Positions 48,145 through 56,700 of a stretch of 64,000 nt of DNA are shown piece after piece. The DNA comes from CAKKQX01 sp046313915 (lineage in GTDB: Bacteria > Pseudomonadota > Gammaproteobacteria > Burkholderiales > SG8-41). Below the pieces are notes generated by a model. It had not been told where the DNA came from, searched no databases, and worked only from the letters and a program-made list of their open reading frames with translations. How positions within the stretch are numbered: the first letter of the stretch is position 1; every line of letters begins with the position of its first letter. The position numbers were made by a program, and so were the translations under genes. The DNA is taken from contig JBKBXX010000002.1 of assembly GCA_046313915.1 (NCBI GenBank), positions 1-64,000 of the forward strand, given 5' to 3'.

Positions 48145-48162
48145 TTTCAAAAGGAGCAAAAA

Positions 48163-48543
48163 ATGAAAAACAGGCAGCAAGCGGGTTTCACCCTCATCGA
48201 GCTGGTTCTGGTCATCGTGATTCTGGGCATACTGGCGGCGGTAGCGGTGCCGCGGTTCATCGATGTCAAGTCCGACGCCGCCAAGGCAGCGACGAAGGGC
48301 GTGGCGGCGAGCCTGCAGGCGGCAGCGGCGATGAACAAGGCGGAGCGTCTGATCAAAGGCTCGAGCACGTCGTACAACGCGACCGAGTGCGCGGCGTACA
48401 CCGCAAAGCTCGACGCCTTCCCGAGTGGCTACACGGTCACTGGCACTTTGACGACGGGAACCAATTTCCCTTCTGGAAGCTGCACCGTGGCCGGGCCTGA
48501 AAGCGAAACCGCGACCTTCGTCGGTTACGGGATCAGCGGCTAG
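48163..48543 (+). CDS. mshA: type IV prepilin, MshA-like (126 aa)
   Basis: ATG 48163 follows AAAGGAGC. Leader MKNRQQAG precedes FTLIELVLVIVILGILAAVA, the most canonical prepilin signal in the cluster. The mature part has NKAERLIKGSSTSYNATECA and a second cysteine in GSCTVAG, and it ends TATFVGYGISG, like the prepilin at 44826. A strong ribosome binding site, a leader hairpin and a following hairpin suggest a highly expressed monocistronic message, as expected of a major pilin. The mshA symbol is provisional, given four candidates. Confidence 0.85.
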   Translation: MKNRQQAGFTLIELVLVIVILGILAAVAVPRFIDVKSDAAKAATKGVAASLQAAAAMNKAERLIKGSSTSYNATECAAYTAKLDAFPSGYTVTGTLTTGTNFPSGSCTVAGPESETATFVGYGISG

Positions 48544-48573
48544 AACACATTCCGGCTTGAAGCACAGACGCAT

Positions 48574-48599
48574 CACCCGGGCGGTGGCCTGCCCGGGTG
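48574..48599 (+). terminator. strong hairpin after prepilin 48163
   Basis: CACCCGGGC pairs with GCCCGGGTG over an 8-base loop. No T-run follows (GCGGGTTTGGG), so it may act as a 3' stabiliser or partial terminator. Confidence 0.5.
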
Positions 48600-48651
48600 C
48601 GGGTTTGGGCGCGCGCCGGCTTGCAGCCGGTTTCCCGGGTCGCGGCCGAGC

Positions 48652-48966
48652 ATGAGCATTTTCGGATTCACTCCCCGCAAGCGCGTCGATGAAACCGCGA
48701 AGAAGCTCGCGCGCGAGTTCTTCCGCCTGTGTCCGCCCGCGGCACCGGCCAAGGGCGGGCAGCCGTCCGAAAAGAAAATCGAAAGCGCGCTCGCCGAAAT
48801 CTACAAACAGGCCAAAGCGTTCCGCCGCGAAAACCGGCTCGGCGTGCTCAACCGTGCGCGTTTCGCCAAGGTCTTCCAGGACGAACTGGCGGCGCTCGGC
48901 TATCCATCCGAATCGTTCACCAAAGTGACGACCGCGCTGGTGATCAACGCGCTGTCGGGCGACTAG
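48652..48966 (+). CDS. hypothetical protein, 104 aa
   Basis: The small basic helical protein (MSIFGFTPRKRVDETAKKLA, IESALAEIYKQAKAFRREN, VTTALVINALSGD) has no signal or membrane segment. I do not recognise a family. It precedes the TPR glycosyltransferase by 22 bp on the same strand and may be co-expressed with it. Confidence 0.7.
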   Translation: MSIFGFTPRKRVDETAKKLAREFFRLCPPAAPAKGGQPSEKKIESALAEIYKQAKAFRRENRLGVLNRARFAKVFQDELAALGYPSESFTKVTTALVINALSGD

Positions 48967-48988
48967 CGCCACGCGCGGTCTGCGAGCG

Positions 48989-51247
48989 ATGGCGCAGCCG
49001 TCCGCCCCGTCCATGCTGCTTTCCCTGCTCTACCGCTGGCTCGCCGCGATCCTGGAAAGGCGCGGCCACTCGTCGCTTGCGCAGACCTGCTATCGCGAGG
49101 CAGCGCGGCTTGCGCCCGGCGACGCCAGGGCGCCTTTCGTCCTGGGCAGCCTGCTGCTGCGCCAGGGGCGGGCCGAAGAGGCCGCTCAGGCTTTCCGGCA
49201 AGCGCTCGCAGCCGACCCCGATCATGCCGAAGCCCACAACAATCTCGGCGTCGCGCTCGCTCAGCAGGAGCAGCTCGATGCGGCGGCCGCGTGTTATTGC
49301 GCTGCGCTGCGGCTCAAGCCGGACCACGCCGCGGCCCACAACAATCTGGGCAACGTCCATCTGGTGCGCGGCCAGCTGGACGAGGCCGAAGCCAGCTATC
49401 GCGCTGCATTGCGCTGCGACCGGCACTATGTCGAGGCGCACAACAACCTGGGGCTGGTGCTGCTCGAGCAAGGCCGCCACCAAGACGCCGAAAAAGCGAT
49501 ACGCGAGGCGCTGCGGCTGCGGCCAGACTTTGCCGGGGCATTAAACAATCTGGGGAGCGTGCTGCTGCGCCAGGGCGAGGTCGAGGAAGCGGTGGCCTGC
49601 TTGCAGCAGGCGCTGCGGCTGCAGCCCGATCTCGGCGAAGCGCACATCAACCTCGCGCTGATCCTCGGCGACATGAACCAGCTCGCCGGCGCGGTCGATT
49701 ATTACCGCAACAAGCTCAGGTTCAATCCCGATTCGGCCGAAGCCCACTTCAGGCTGGGAATGGGACTGCAGGCCCAGGGCAAGCTGGTCGAGGCGCGGCA
49801 GCATTTCGAGGCGATGTTGAAAATCAGGCCCGAGGCGCCGGAAGCGCTCGCCAATCTGGGTGGGGTTGCGCTGCGCGAAGGCAATCTCGACGAGGCGCTC
49901 GCTTTTTTCAAGGCGGCGCTCGAGCACGCGCCGGTTTTTGCCGGTGCCCATTACAACTACTTTTTCTGCCTCAATTACAGCGCCGACTACGAACCCGCCG
50001 AGGTCTTCGCCCAGCACGCCCGCTGGGCCGAAGCGCATGCCGATCCGCTGAGCAGCGCCGCCGCACCATTTGCCAATTCGCGCCGCCGTGACAGGAAGCT
50101 GCGCGTGGGCTACGTGTCGCCCGATTTCCGGGCGCACTCGGTGGCCTATTTCATCGAACCCGTGATCCGGCATCACGACCGCGACCGCTTCGAGGTTTAT
50201 TGCTATTCGAACGCGCTCCAGTCCGACGAGGTCACGGCGCGCATCCGCGCGCTCGCCGACGTGTGGCGCGACATCCGTCTCCAGACCACGTCCCAGGTGT
50301 GCGAGCAGGTTCGCGCAGACGGAATCGACATTCTGGTGGATCTCGCCGGCCACACCGGCAGGAACCGGCTGGCGGTTTTTGCCCACAAGCCCGCGCCCAT
50401 CCAGGTGACCTACATCGGCTATCCCAACACCACCGGCCTCGCCGCGATGGACTACCGCATCACCGATGCCTACGCCGATCCGCCAGGCCTGACCGAACGG
50501 TTCCACACCGAGCAACTGGTGCGGTTGCCGCAAACCTTTCTGGTTTATGCGCCGCCGGCCGACAGTCCGGAGGTCGCGCCGCCGCCGCTCGCGCGCAAAG
50601 GGCATGTCACTTTCGGCAGCTTCAACAACGCCGCGAAAGTGATCCCCCGCGTCATCGCCCTGTGGTCGAAAATTCTCCATGCCGTGCCGGACAGCAGACT
50701 GATGCTCAAGCACTTTGCCTTCCACAGCGCCGAGGCCAAGGAGCGTTTCCAGGGATTGTTCGCGCAAAACGGCATCGCGGCTGACCGCATTGATCTGCTC
50801 GATTTCGTGCCCACGGTATCCAGCCACCTGGAACTGTACCATGAAGTGGATATCGCGCTCGATCCGTTCCCGTACAACGGCACCACCACCACCTGCGAAG
50901 CGCTGTGGATGGGTGTTCCGGTGATCACGCTCGCCGGCAAGGTCCACGCCGGGCGGGTCGGCGTGAGCCTGCTGTCCAACGCCGGTCTGGCCGAGTTGAT
51001 CGCCGACAGCGAAGAAGCCTATGTCCGGATCGCCGTCGAGCTCGCCAATGACGTGCAACGGCTCGCCGGGCTGCGGGCCGCCATGCGCGCAAGGCTCGAG
51101 AATTGTCCACTCACCGATGCCCGCGCGCTCGCGCGCGCGCTGGAAGCGGAGTATGCGAAAATGTGGCAAAGATGGTGTGAAACGCCCGCAGCGGCCGGAG
51201 ACGGCGCCGTTCCGCTTGCCGCGGGCGCTGCGGCGCAGCTGCCGTAA
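48989..51247 (+). CDS. TPR/OGT-like (SPINDLY-type, GT41) protein glycosyltransferase
   Basis: The 752-aa product has about nine TPR units (residues 40-340; repeated AEAHNNLGVAL, AAAHNNLGNVH, VEAHNNLGLVL). The GT41 catalytic region runs about 365-720: KLRVGYVSPDFRAHSVAYFI, VDLAGHTGRNRL, PIQVTYIGYPNTTGLAAMDY, VTFGSFNNAAKV, and the sugar-nucleotide site DPFPYNGTTTTCEALWMGVP. The lysine expected for UDP contact lies in LMLKHF. Such enzymes put GlcNAc or fucose on serine or threonine. Its place between prepilin genes suggests pilins as substrates (inference). Confidence 0.88.
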   Translation: MAQPSAPSMLLSLLYRWLAAILERRGHSSLAQTCYREAARLAPGDARAPFVLGSLLLRQGRAEEAAQAFRQALAADPDHAEAHNNLGVALAQQEQLDAAAACYCAALRLKPDHAAAHNNLGNVHLVRGQLDEAEASYRAALRCDRHYVEAHNNLGLVLLEQGRHQDAEKAIREALRLRPDFAGALNNLGSVLLRQGEVEEAVACLQQALRLQPDLGEAHINLALILGDMNQLAGAVDYYRNKLRFNPDSAEAHFRLGMGLQAQGKLVEARQHFEAMLKIRPEAPEALANLGGVALREGNLDEALAFFKAALEHAPVFAGAHYNYFFCLNYSADYEPAEVFAQHARWAEAHADPLSSAAAPFANSRRRDRKLRVGYVSPDFRAHSVAYFIEPVIRHHDRDRFEVYCYSNALQSDEVTARIRALADVWRDIRLQTTSQVCEQVRADGIDILVDLAGHTGRNRLAVFAHKPAPIQVTYIGYPNTTGLAAMDYRITDAYADPPGLTERFHTEQLVRLPQTFLVYAPPADSPEVAPPPLARKGHVTFGSFNNAAKVIPRVIALWSKILHAVPDSRLMLKHFAFHSAEAKERFQGLFAQNGIAADRIDLLDFVPTVSSHLELYHEVDIALDPFPYNGTTTTCEALWMGVPVITLAGKVHAGRVGVSLLSNAGLAELIADSEEAYVRIAVELANDVQRLAGLRAAMRARLENCPLTDARALARALEAEYAKMWQRWCETPAAAGDGAVPLAAGAAAQLP

Positions 51248-51288
51248 AAGGGAAACATCGAGCGCAGCATGAAGCCGGCGGATCGAAA

Positions 51289-51789
51289 ATGAAAATGCGG
51301 GGCTTCACCCTTCCCGAGCTGATCGCGGTGATCGTACTCGCGGGTGTGCTCGCGGCGGTGGCTGTGCCGCGCCTGCTGGGCGAGAGGGGTTTCGACAGCC
51401 GCGCTTTCTACGACCAGAGCCAGGCGGTGGTGCGTTACGCGCAGAAAGTGGCGATTGCCCAGAGAAGGCTGGTTTACGTCGACATCACTGCGAACCGCAT
51501 CGGCGTGTGCTATGACGCGGCGTGCACGAGCAAAGTGCCGCCGCCGCTGCGCTATATGCAGAAGGACAAGCCCTCGGGCGCCGCCAATCCCGGCGCCGTG
51601 AATTGCGCGAACGACGACAACTGGCTGTGCGCGGGTGCGCCCGAAGGCGTGACGCTCGCGCCGGCGGCCAATTTCAGCTTCAACGGTCTCGGGCAGCCGA
51701 GCCTCGCCGGCGCGCTCACCGTCACCATCGCCGGCGATGCCGTGCATACTTTCACCATCGAGCGCGAGACGGGATATGTCCATCCCTAG
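51289..51789 (+). CDS. mshC: MSHA minor pilin MshC
   Basis: A very short leader MKMRG precedes FTLPELIAVIVLAGVLAAVA. The mature part matches MshC, with PRLLGERGFDSRAFYDQSQA close to the family's GFDxRxFxDE block. It has four cysteines (VCYDAACT, VNCAND, WLCAG). The product is 166 aa. It begins the forward run mshC-mshD-mshO-mshP-mshQ, each overlapping the next, and is 41 bp after the glycosyltransferase gene. Confidence 0.9.
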   Translation: MKMRGFTLPELIAVIVLAGVLAAVAVPRLLGERGFDSRAFYDQSQAVVRYAQKVAIAQRRLVYVDITANRIGVCYDAACTSKVPPPLRYMQKDKPSGAANPGAVNCANDDNWLCAGAPEGVTLAPAANFSFNGLGQPSLAGALTVTIAGDAVHTFTIERETGYVHP

Positions 51790-52375
51790 CCGCATTGCGG
51801 TCCGCGGGCTGACGCTGGTCGAGCTGATCGTCTCCATCGTGATTATCGGCGTCGGCGTCGCGGGCATAGTGCTCGTGTTCAACACCACGGTGCGCGCGAG
51901 CGTCGATCCGCTGCTGCAGAAACAGGCGCTGGCGGTCGCCGAGGCGTTGCTCGAAGAAGTGCAGCTCATGCCTTATACCTATTGCGATCCGGACGATACT
52001 AACGCCGAAACCGCGCTCGGCGCCGATGATTGCAGCGGCGGCAGCGGCGGTCCCAATAACGAAAGCCGCGATCCGCTCGGTGCCGAAAGCGGCGAGACGC
52101 GCACCGGCGCGGTGACGCCATTCGACAACGTCAGCGATTACCATGGTTTTGGCCTGAGCGGCATCACCGACATCGTTGGCAACGCGATCCAGGGGTTGGA
52201 AGGCTACAGCGCGCAGATCACCGTCACGAAACAGGGGGTGGCCGCGGTCGGCGCGGTCGCAGAAATTCCCGACAGCGAAGCGCTGCTGATCACCGTGACC
52301 GTGACCGGGCCGGGCGACACCAGCGTGCGGCTTGATGGCTACCGCACGCGCTACGCCCCCAATCTGCTGCCATGA
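51776..52375 (+). CDS. mshD: MSHA minor pilin MshD
   Basis: ATG 51776 overlaps mshC by 14 bp. The leader ends in RG before LTLVELIVSIVIIGVGVAGI, so leucine replaces the usual phenylalanine at +1. The family block FNTTVRASVDPLLQKQALAV followed by AEALLEEVQLMPYTYCDPDD is clear. Length is 199 aa. As a GspI/PilV-like minor pilin it should help prime fibre assembly. Confidence 0.9.
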   Translation: MSIPSRIAVRGLTLVELIVSIVIIGVGVAGIVLVFNTTVRASVDPLLQKQALAVAEALLEEVQLMPYTYCDPDDTNAETALGADDCSGGSGGPNNESRDPLGAESGETRTGAVTPFDNVSDYHGFGLSGITDIVGNAIQGLEGYSAQITVTKQGVAAVGAVAEIPDSEALLITVTVTGPGDTSVRLDGYRTRYAPNLLP

Positions 52376-53196
52376 CTGACGCGATGAAAAAAAGACGCAT
52401 GAGCCCGGGTTTCACGCTGATCGAAGCGGTGGTGGTGATCGTCATCACCGGTGTCATCGCGGCGACGGTCGGCATTTTTGTCGTGCCGCCGATCCAGGCG
52501 TATCTCGACGTCACGCGTCGCGCCGAACTGACCGACATCGCCGATACCGCGTTGCGCCGCATCGGCCGCGATTTGCGCACTGCACTTCCCAACAGCATCC
52601 GCATCGCCTCGAACGGCGGCGCGACCTACCTCGAGTTTTTGCAGACCGCGGGCGGCGGACGCTATCGCGCCTCCCCCGACAGCGCAGGCGGCGGCAACGT
52701 CCTCGAATTCACGACCGCGGTCACCGCGTTCGACGTGATCGGGCCGGCGCCGGCGCTCGCGGCGGGCGACCAGATCGTCGTCTACAATCTCGGCGGCGGC
52801 AGCAGCGAAAGCGATGCCTACAACGGCAACAACCGTAGCGCTTTCGTCGCTTTTTCCACGCCGACGATCACCATCGCGAGCAAGCAGTTCCCGTTCTTTT
52901 CTCCCGGCAGGCGCTTTCACGTGGTGCGTCAGCCCGTGACCTACAAATGCGATCCGGTCACCAACGAACTGCGCCGCTACTGGGGATACGCAATCACTGC
53001 GGCCCAGGCGACCCCGCCGGTGACCGCGAACAGCGCGCTGCTCGCGCAACGCGTCACCGGCTGCGACTTCAGATACGATGTGAGCCCGACGCCCGCCTTG
53101 CAGCGCACCGGCACGGTGTCGTTGCGCATCGAGCTCACCGCAGCGGGAGAAAAAGTGAACCTGTTCCAGCAAGTCCATGTCGACAACACGCCCTAG
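52372..53196 (+). CDS. mshO: MSHA minor pilin MshO
   Basis: It begins inside the mshD stop (ATGA). The leader MTDAMKKRRMSPG precedes FTLIEAVVVIVITGVIAATV. The MshO block follows (VPPIQAYLDVTRRAELTDIA, TALRRIGRDLRTALPNSIRI). Two late cysteines (YKCDPVT and TGCDFRY) may pair. The 274-aa length fits this GspJ/PilW-like minor pilin. Confidence 0.92.
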   Translation: MTDAMKKRRMSPGFTLIEAVVVIVITGVIAATVGIFVVPPIQAYLDVTRRAELTDIADTALRRIGRDLRTALPNSIRIASNGGATYLEFLQTAGGGRYRASPDSAGGGNVLEFTTAVTAFDVIGPAPALAAGDQIVVYNLGGGSSESDAYNGNNRSAFVAFSTPTITIASKQFPFFSPGRRFHVVRQPVTYKCDPVTNELRRYWGYAITAAQATPPVTANSALLAQRVTGCDFRYDVSPTPALQRTGTVSLRIELTAAGEKVNLFQQVHVDNTP

Positions 53197-53740
53197 CGGC
53201 CAGCGGTCCATGATTTGCGATCCGGGAAAGCCGCCGCATCGCGCTTCGCACGGCTTCAGCCTGCCCACCGCGATTTTCCTGCTGGTGGTGCTGTGGCTGC
53301 TGGGCGCGTTCGTGATTTCGATCACCGGCACGCAGCGCGGTGCGCTCGTGATGGACGTGCGGGGCGCGCGCGCCTACCAGGCGGCGCGCGCCGGCATCGA
53401 GTGGGCGGCCTACCACGTGCTCGATCCCAACAACGATTTGCAGGACAACAGCCCGCCCGTCAATTTGCTGGCGCCGTGTCCCGGCGCTGCGGGAAGCTCG
53501 CCCAGCACCACGACGTTGCCCGCGCTGGCGGGTTCGCTTGCAGATTTCACGGTGACGGTGGCCTGCACCGCGACCGACGCGACCGAGGCCAACCGCGTGA
53601 TCCGGGTGTTCAGGATCACGGCGACTGCCGCCAGCGGCGCGCCGGGCACTGCGGATTACATCGAGCGCAAGCTCGAAGCGGTGCTGAGCAAATGCAAGAA
53701 TCCGGCGGCGCCGGCGCCGCGCTTCGCGTGCGGTGGTTGA
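53177..53740 (+). CDS. mshP: MSHA biogenesis protein MshP
   Basis: ATG 53177 overlaps mshO by 20 bp; a later ATG at 53210 would shorten the leader to 16 residues. The hydrophobic signal HGFSLPTAIFLLVVLWLLGA carries G before FS, without the +5 glutamate, as in GspK/PilX-like proteins. The block DVRGARAYQAARAGIEWAAY is diagnostic of MshP. It is 187 aa, with cysteines in the C-terminal half (APCPGA, VACTATD, SKCKN, FACGG). Confidence 0.92.
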   Translation: MSTTRPSGQRSMICDPGKPPHRASHGFSLPTAIFLLVVLWLLGAFVISITGTQRGALVMDVRGARAYQAARAGIEWAAYHVLDPNNDLQDNSPPVNLLAPCPGAAGSSPSTTTLPALAGSLADFTVTVACTATDATEANRVIRVFRITATAASGAPGTADYIERKLEAVLSKCKNPAAPAPRFACGG

Positions 53741-53759
53741 AGCCATGGGAAAGCAGATC

Positions 53760-56700
53760 ATGCGATTGAAGTTTTTGGCCACGGTGATCTTGCTGGGCAC
53801 CTGGTTCGCCACGAGCAGCGCGGCGCTGGCGCTCACCTGTGCGTCGCAAACCAGCGGCAACTGGAACGTCGCCGCGACCTGGAGCTGCGGGGCGGTGCCG
53901 GGCGCCGCCGACGACGTGCAGATCCGCAACGGCAACAGCGTGACGATACCGGCCGGTTACGCCGCCGCCGCCAACAGCGTGACTTTCCTCGCCACCAACG
54001 GTTCGGCGCGGCTCATCCATGACACCGGCACCAGCACGCTTGCGGTAGGCGCGGGCGGCGTCACCATCAACGCGCCGACCAACAACCAAATTAATTCGTG
54101 GGATGTTTTCGACGGCAGCGCCACGGTCAACGGCGCGGTGACGCTGGTCGGCGGCAGCACCAACAATCGCGTCGCGCGCATCCGGGTCTCGGCCGGCACC
54201 CTCGACATCAACGGCAATCTTACCCTGGATGCCGCTGCCGCGCCGCGCGCGCTGCTCGCGGTTACCGGTGCGGGCAACGTGCTGCTTGCCGGAAATTTTA
54301 CCCTTACCAGCGGCCAGGGCACGCTGACGATGGCGGCCGGCAGCACTTTCACGTACAGATCAGCCGGCACGGCGACGGTGGCGACCGGAGCCAACATCGC
54401 GTACCGCAATCTCGTGATCAACAAACCGGGCGGTACCGCGACCGCCGCCGCCGCGCCTGCGCCGCCGCGCAGTCTCACCGTAGCCGGCAGTCTGACGGTG
54501 CAGGCGGGGGTGTTCGATGTCGCCAGCACCAACACCGCAGTCAGCGGCAACACCAGTCTCAGCGGCGAGCTGCTGCTCAGCTCGGCGACGGGTTCCAAGA
54601 CTTTCACGGGAAGCGTGACCATCAACGCCGTGACTGGCAGATGGAACAACATCGGCAACGCCGCCGTGACCATGGGCGGCGATCTCGTCAACAACAATTC
54701 GACACTGACGCCGGCGTTCGTGTCGGGTAGCGGCAACTATACCTTCGTCAATGCCACCTACGTGTGGGCTAGCGTCAACGGTCTCACTTTTTCCGGCAAC
54801 GTTTTCGTCAATGGCAGGCGCACCAACACCACTACTACCACGATCGCCGGCAATCTCGCCGGCAGCGCGCGGCTCGACAACGGTGCCAATCAGACCCTCA
54901 ACATCGGTGGCAATGCCAACGGCATTGCCACGCTCGACGCCTCGGCGAACGGCAATATCGTCAACTACAACGGCAGTGCGGCGCAAATCGCGGAAAACAC
55001 CACTTATTATCACCTGCGGATCAACAACACGGTCGGCCCGGTGACGCTGGCGGGTGCCATCACCGTGCTCGGCGATCTGACCAACAACGGCAATTTCGAT
55101 CCGGCCGCGGGCAGCTGGCGGGTGACTTTCGGCGGCAGCGTGACGCAGAACCTGCTCGGCACGGCGGCGACCGGTTTCTACGACGTGACGCTCGACAACC
55201 CGGCCGGACTGGTGCTGGCGCAGGACATGAACGTCGCCCACAACCTCACATTGCAAAATGGCGTGCTCACCACCGGCAGCCATATCCTTTTCATCAGCAA
55301 TCCCTCGCCCACGGGCTCGAACATCAACGCCAATGCGAGCAAGTTCATCGTCGGCAACCTGAAGAAGGCGATTCCCGCTGGCAGCAACATCAGCCGCAAT
55401 TTCGAGGTCGGCACGGTGAGCGGCGGGCTGCGCTACGTGCCGGTCAGCGCCACCTTCGCCTCGGTGAGCATTGCCGGCGCGCTCACCGTTGCGACCGGCG
55501 TACCCGACCATCCTGCGATCGCTTCGTCCGACATCGACGAGAATCTGAGTGTCAACCGCTACTGGACTTTCACCAATGGCGGCACGGTGTTTACCAGCTA
55601 CAGCGCGACGCTGACTTTCATCAACCCCGCCGATCTCGACTCCGGCACCGATCCGCTGGTGTTCATCGCCCAGCGCTACAGTCCGCCGCATCCTGCCGCG
55701 GGCACGTGGAGCGATGTCGCGGTGAGCACTGCCACGGCCAGCATCACCATGAGCGGCGTGACCGGTTTCGGCGATTTCGCGGTCGGTACGCGGCGCGGCG
55801 GCACGCCCGGCATCGGCCGTTTCAACGCGTACGAAACCAGCACCCCTCCCGGTGCGACCACCGGAGTGATCAGGACCAAGGTCGCCGGCCAGACTTTCCA
55901 GCTCGATATCGTCGCCATCAATCTTGCGGGCAACGCGATCCAGACCAACTACACCGATACCACCCGCATCGAGGTGCTGAACGCGAGTGATAACAGCGGC
56001 GCGCTGGATGCCAACGCGTGCCGTCCGAGCTGGAGCGTGATCCAGACGCTGCCCAACGTCGATTTCATCAGCAAGGACAACGGCCGCAAAACCGTCAGCA
56101 TCACCGAAAACAACGCGTGGCCGGTGGTTCGCCTGCGCATGTCCAACCTTTCCGGCTCGCGCGTCGGCTGCTCGACCGACGCATTTGCGATCCGGCCCGC
56201 CACTTTGGCGAATCTTGCCGCGAGCGACAACAACAATTGGGAGACCGCGGGAACCGCCCGCGTGCTGGGTGAGGTGACCTTCGGCACGGTGATGCACAAG
56301 GCGGGACGGCCTTTCAGCGTGCGTGCGACGGCGCAAAACGCCGCTGGCGGCACGACCACCAACTATGCCGGCGCCCCGGTCGTCGTCCTGAGCGTCTGCG
56401 GTGGCGCCGCCTGCACGCCGAGCTTCGGCAGCCTCGCGCTGAACACCGCGTTCGTCGCAGGAGAGCTGGTTGCCGACACCGCGAGCTATAGCGAAGTCGG
56501 CGCCTTCGGCCTGCAGCTCGTCGACGATGCGTTCGCCGCCATCGACAACGCCGACGGCTCGACGCTCGGCGAAAGACGCGTTGCGTCTGCCACGGTCAAT
56601 GTCGGGCGTTTTGTGCCCGACCATTTTGCGGTGGCGCTCAACACGCCCCAGTTTGCGACCGCCTGCGCGGCGGGCAATTTCACTTACGTCGGCCAGCGCT

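Noticed and set aside
45243..48543. Invertible DNA switch (invertase-type) controlling the prepilins
   Set aside because: No recombinase gene is visible in the window and no inverted repeats flank the inverted block; only a direct repeat is seen. The arrangement itself is kept as a finding.
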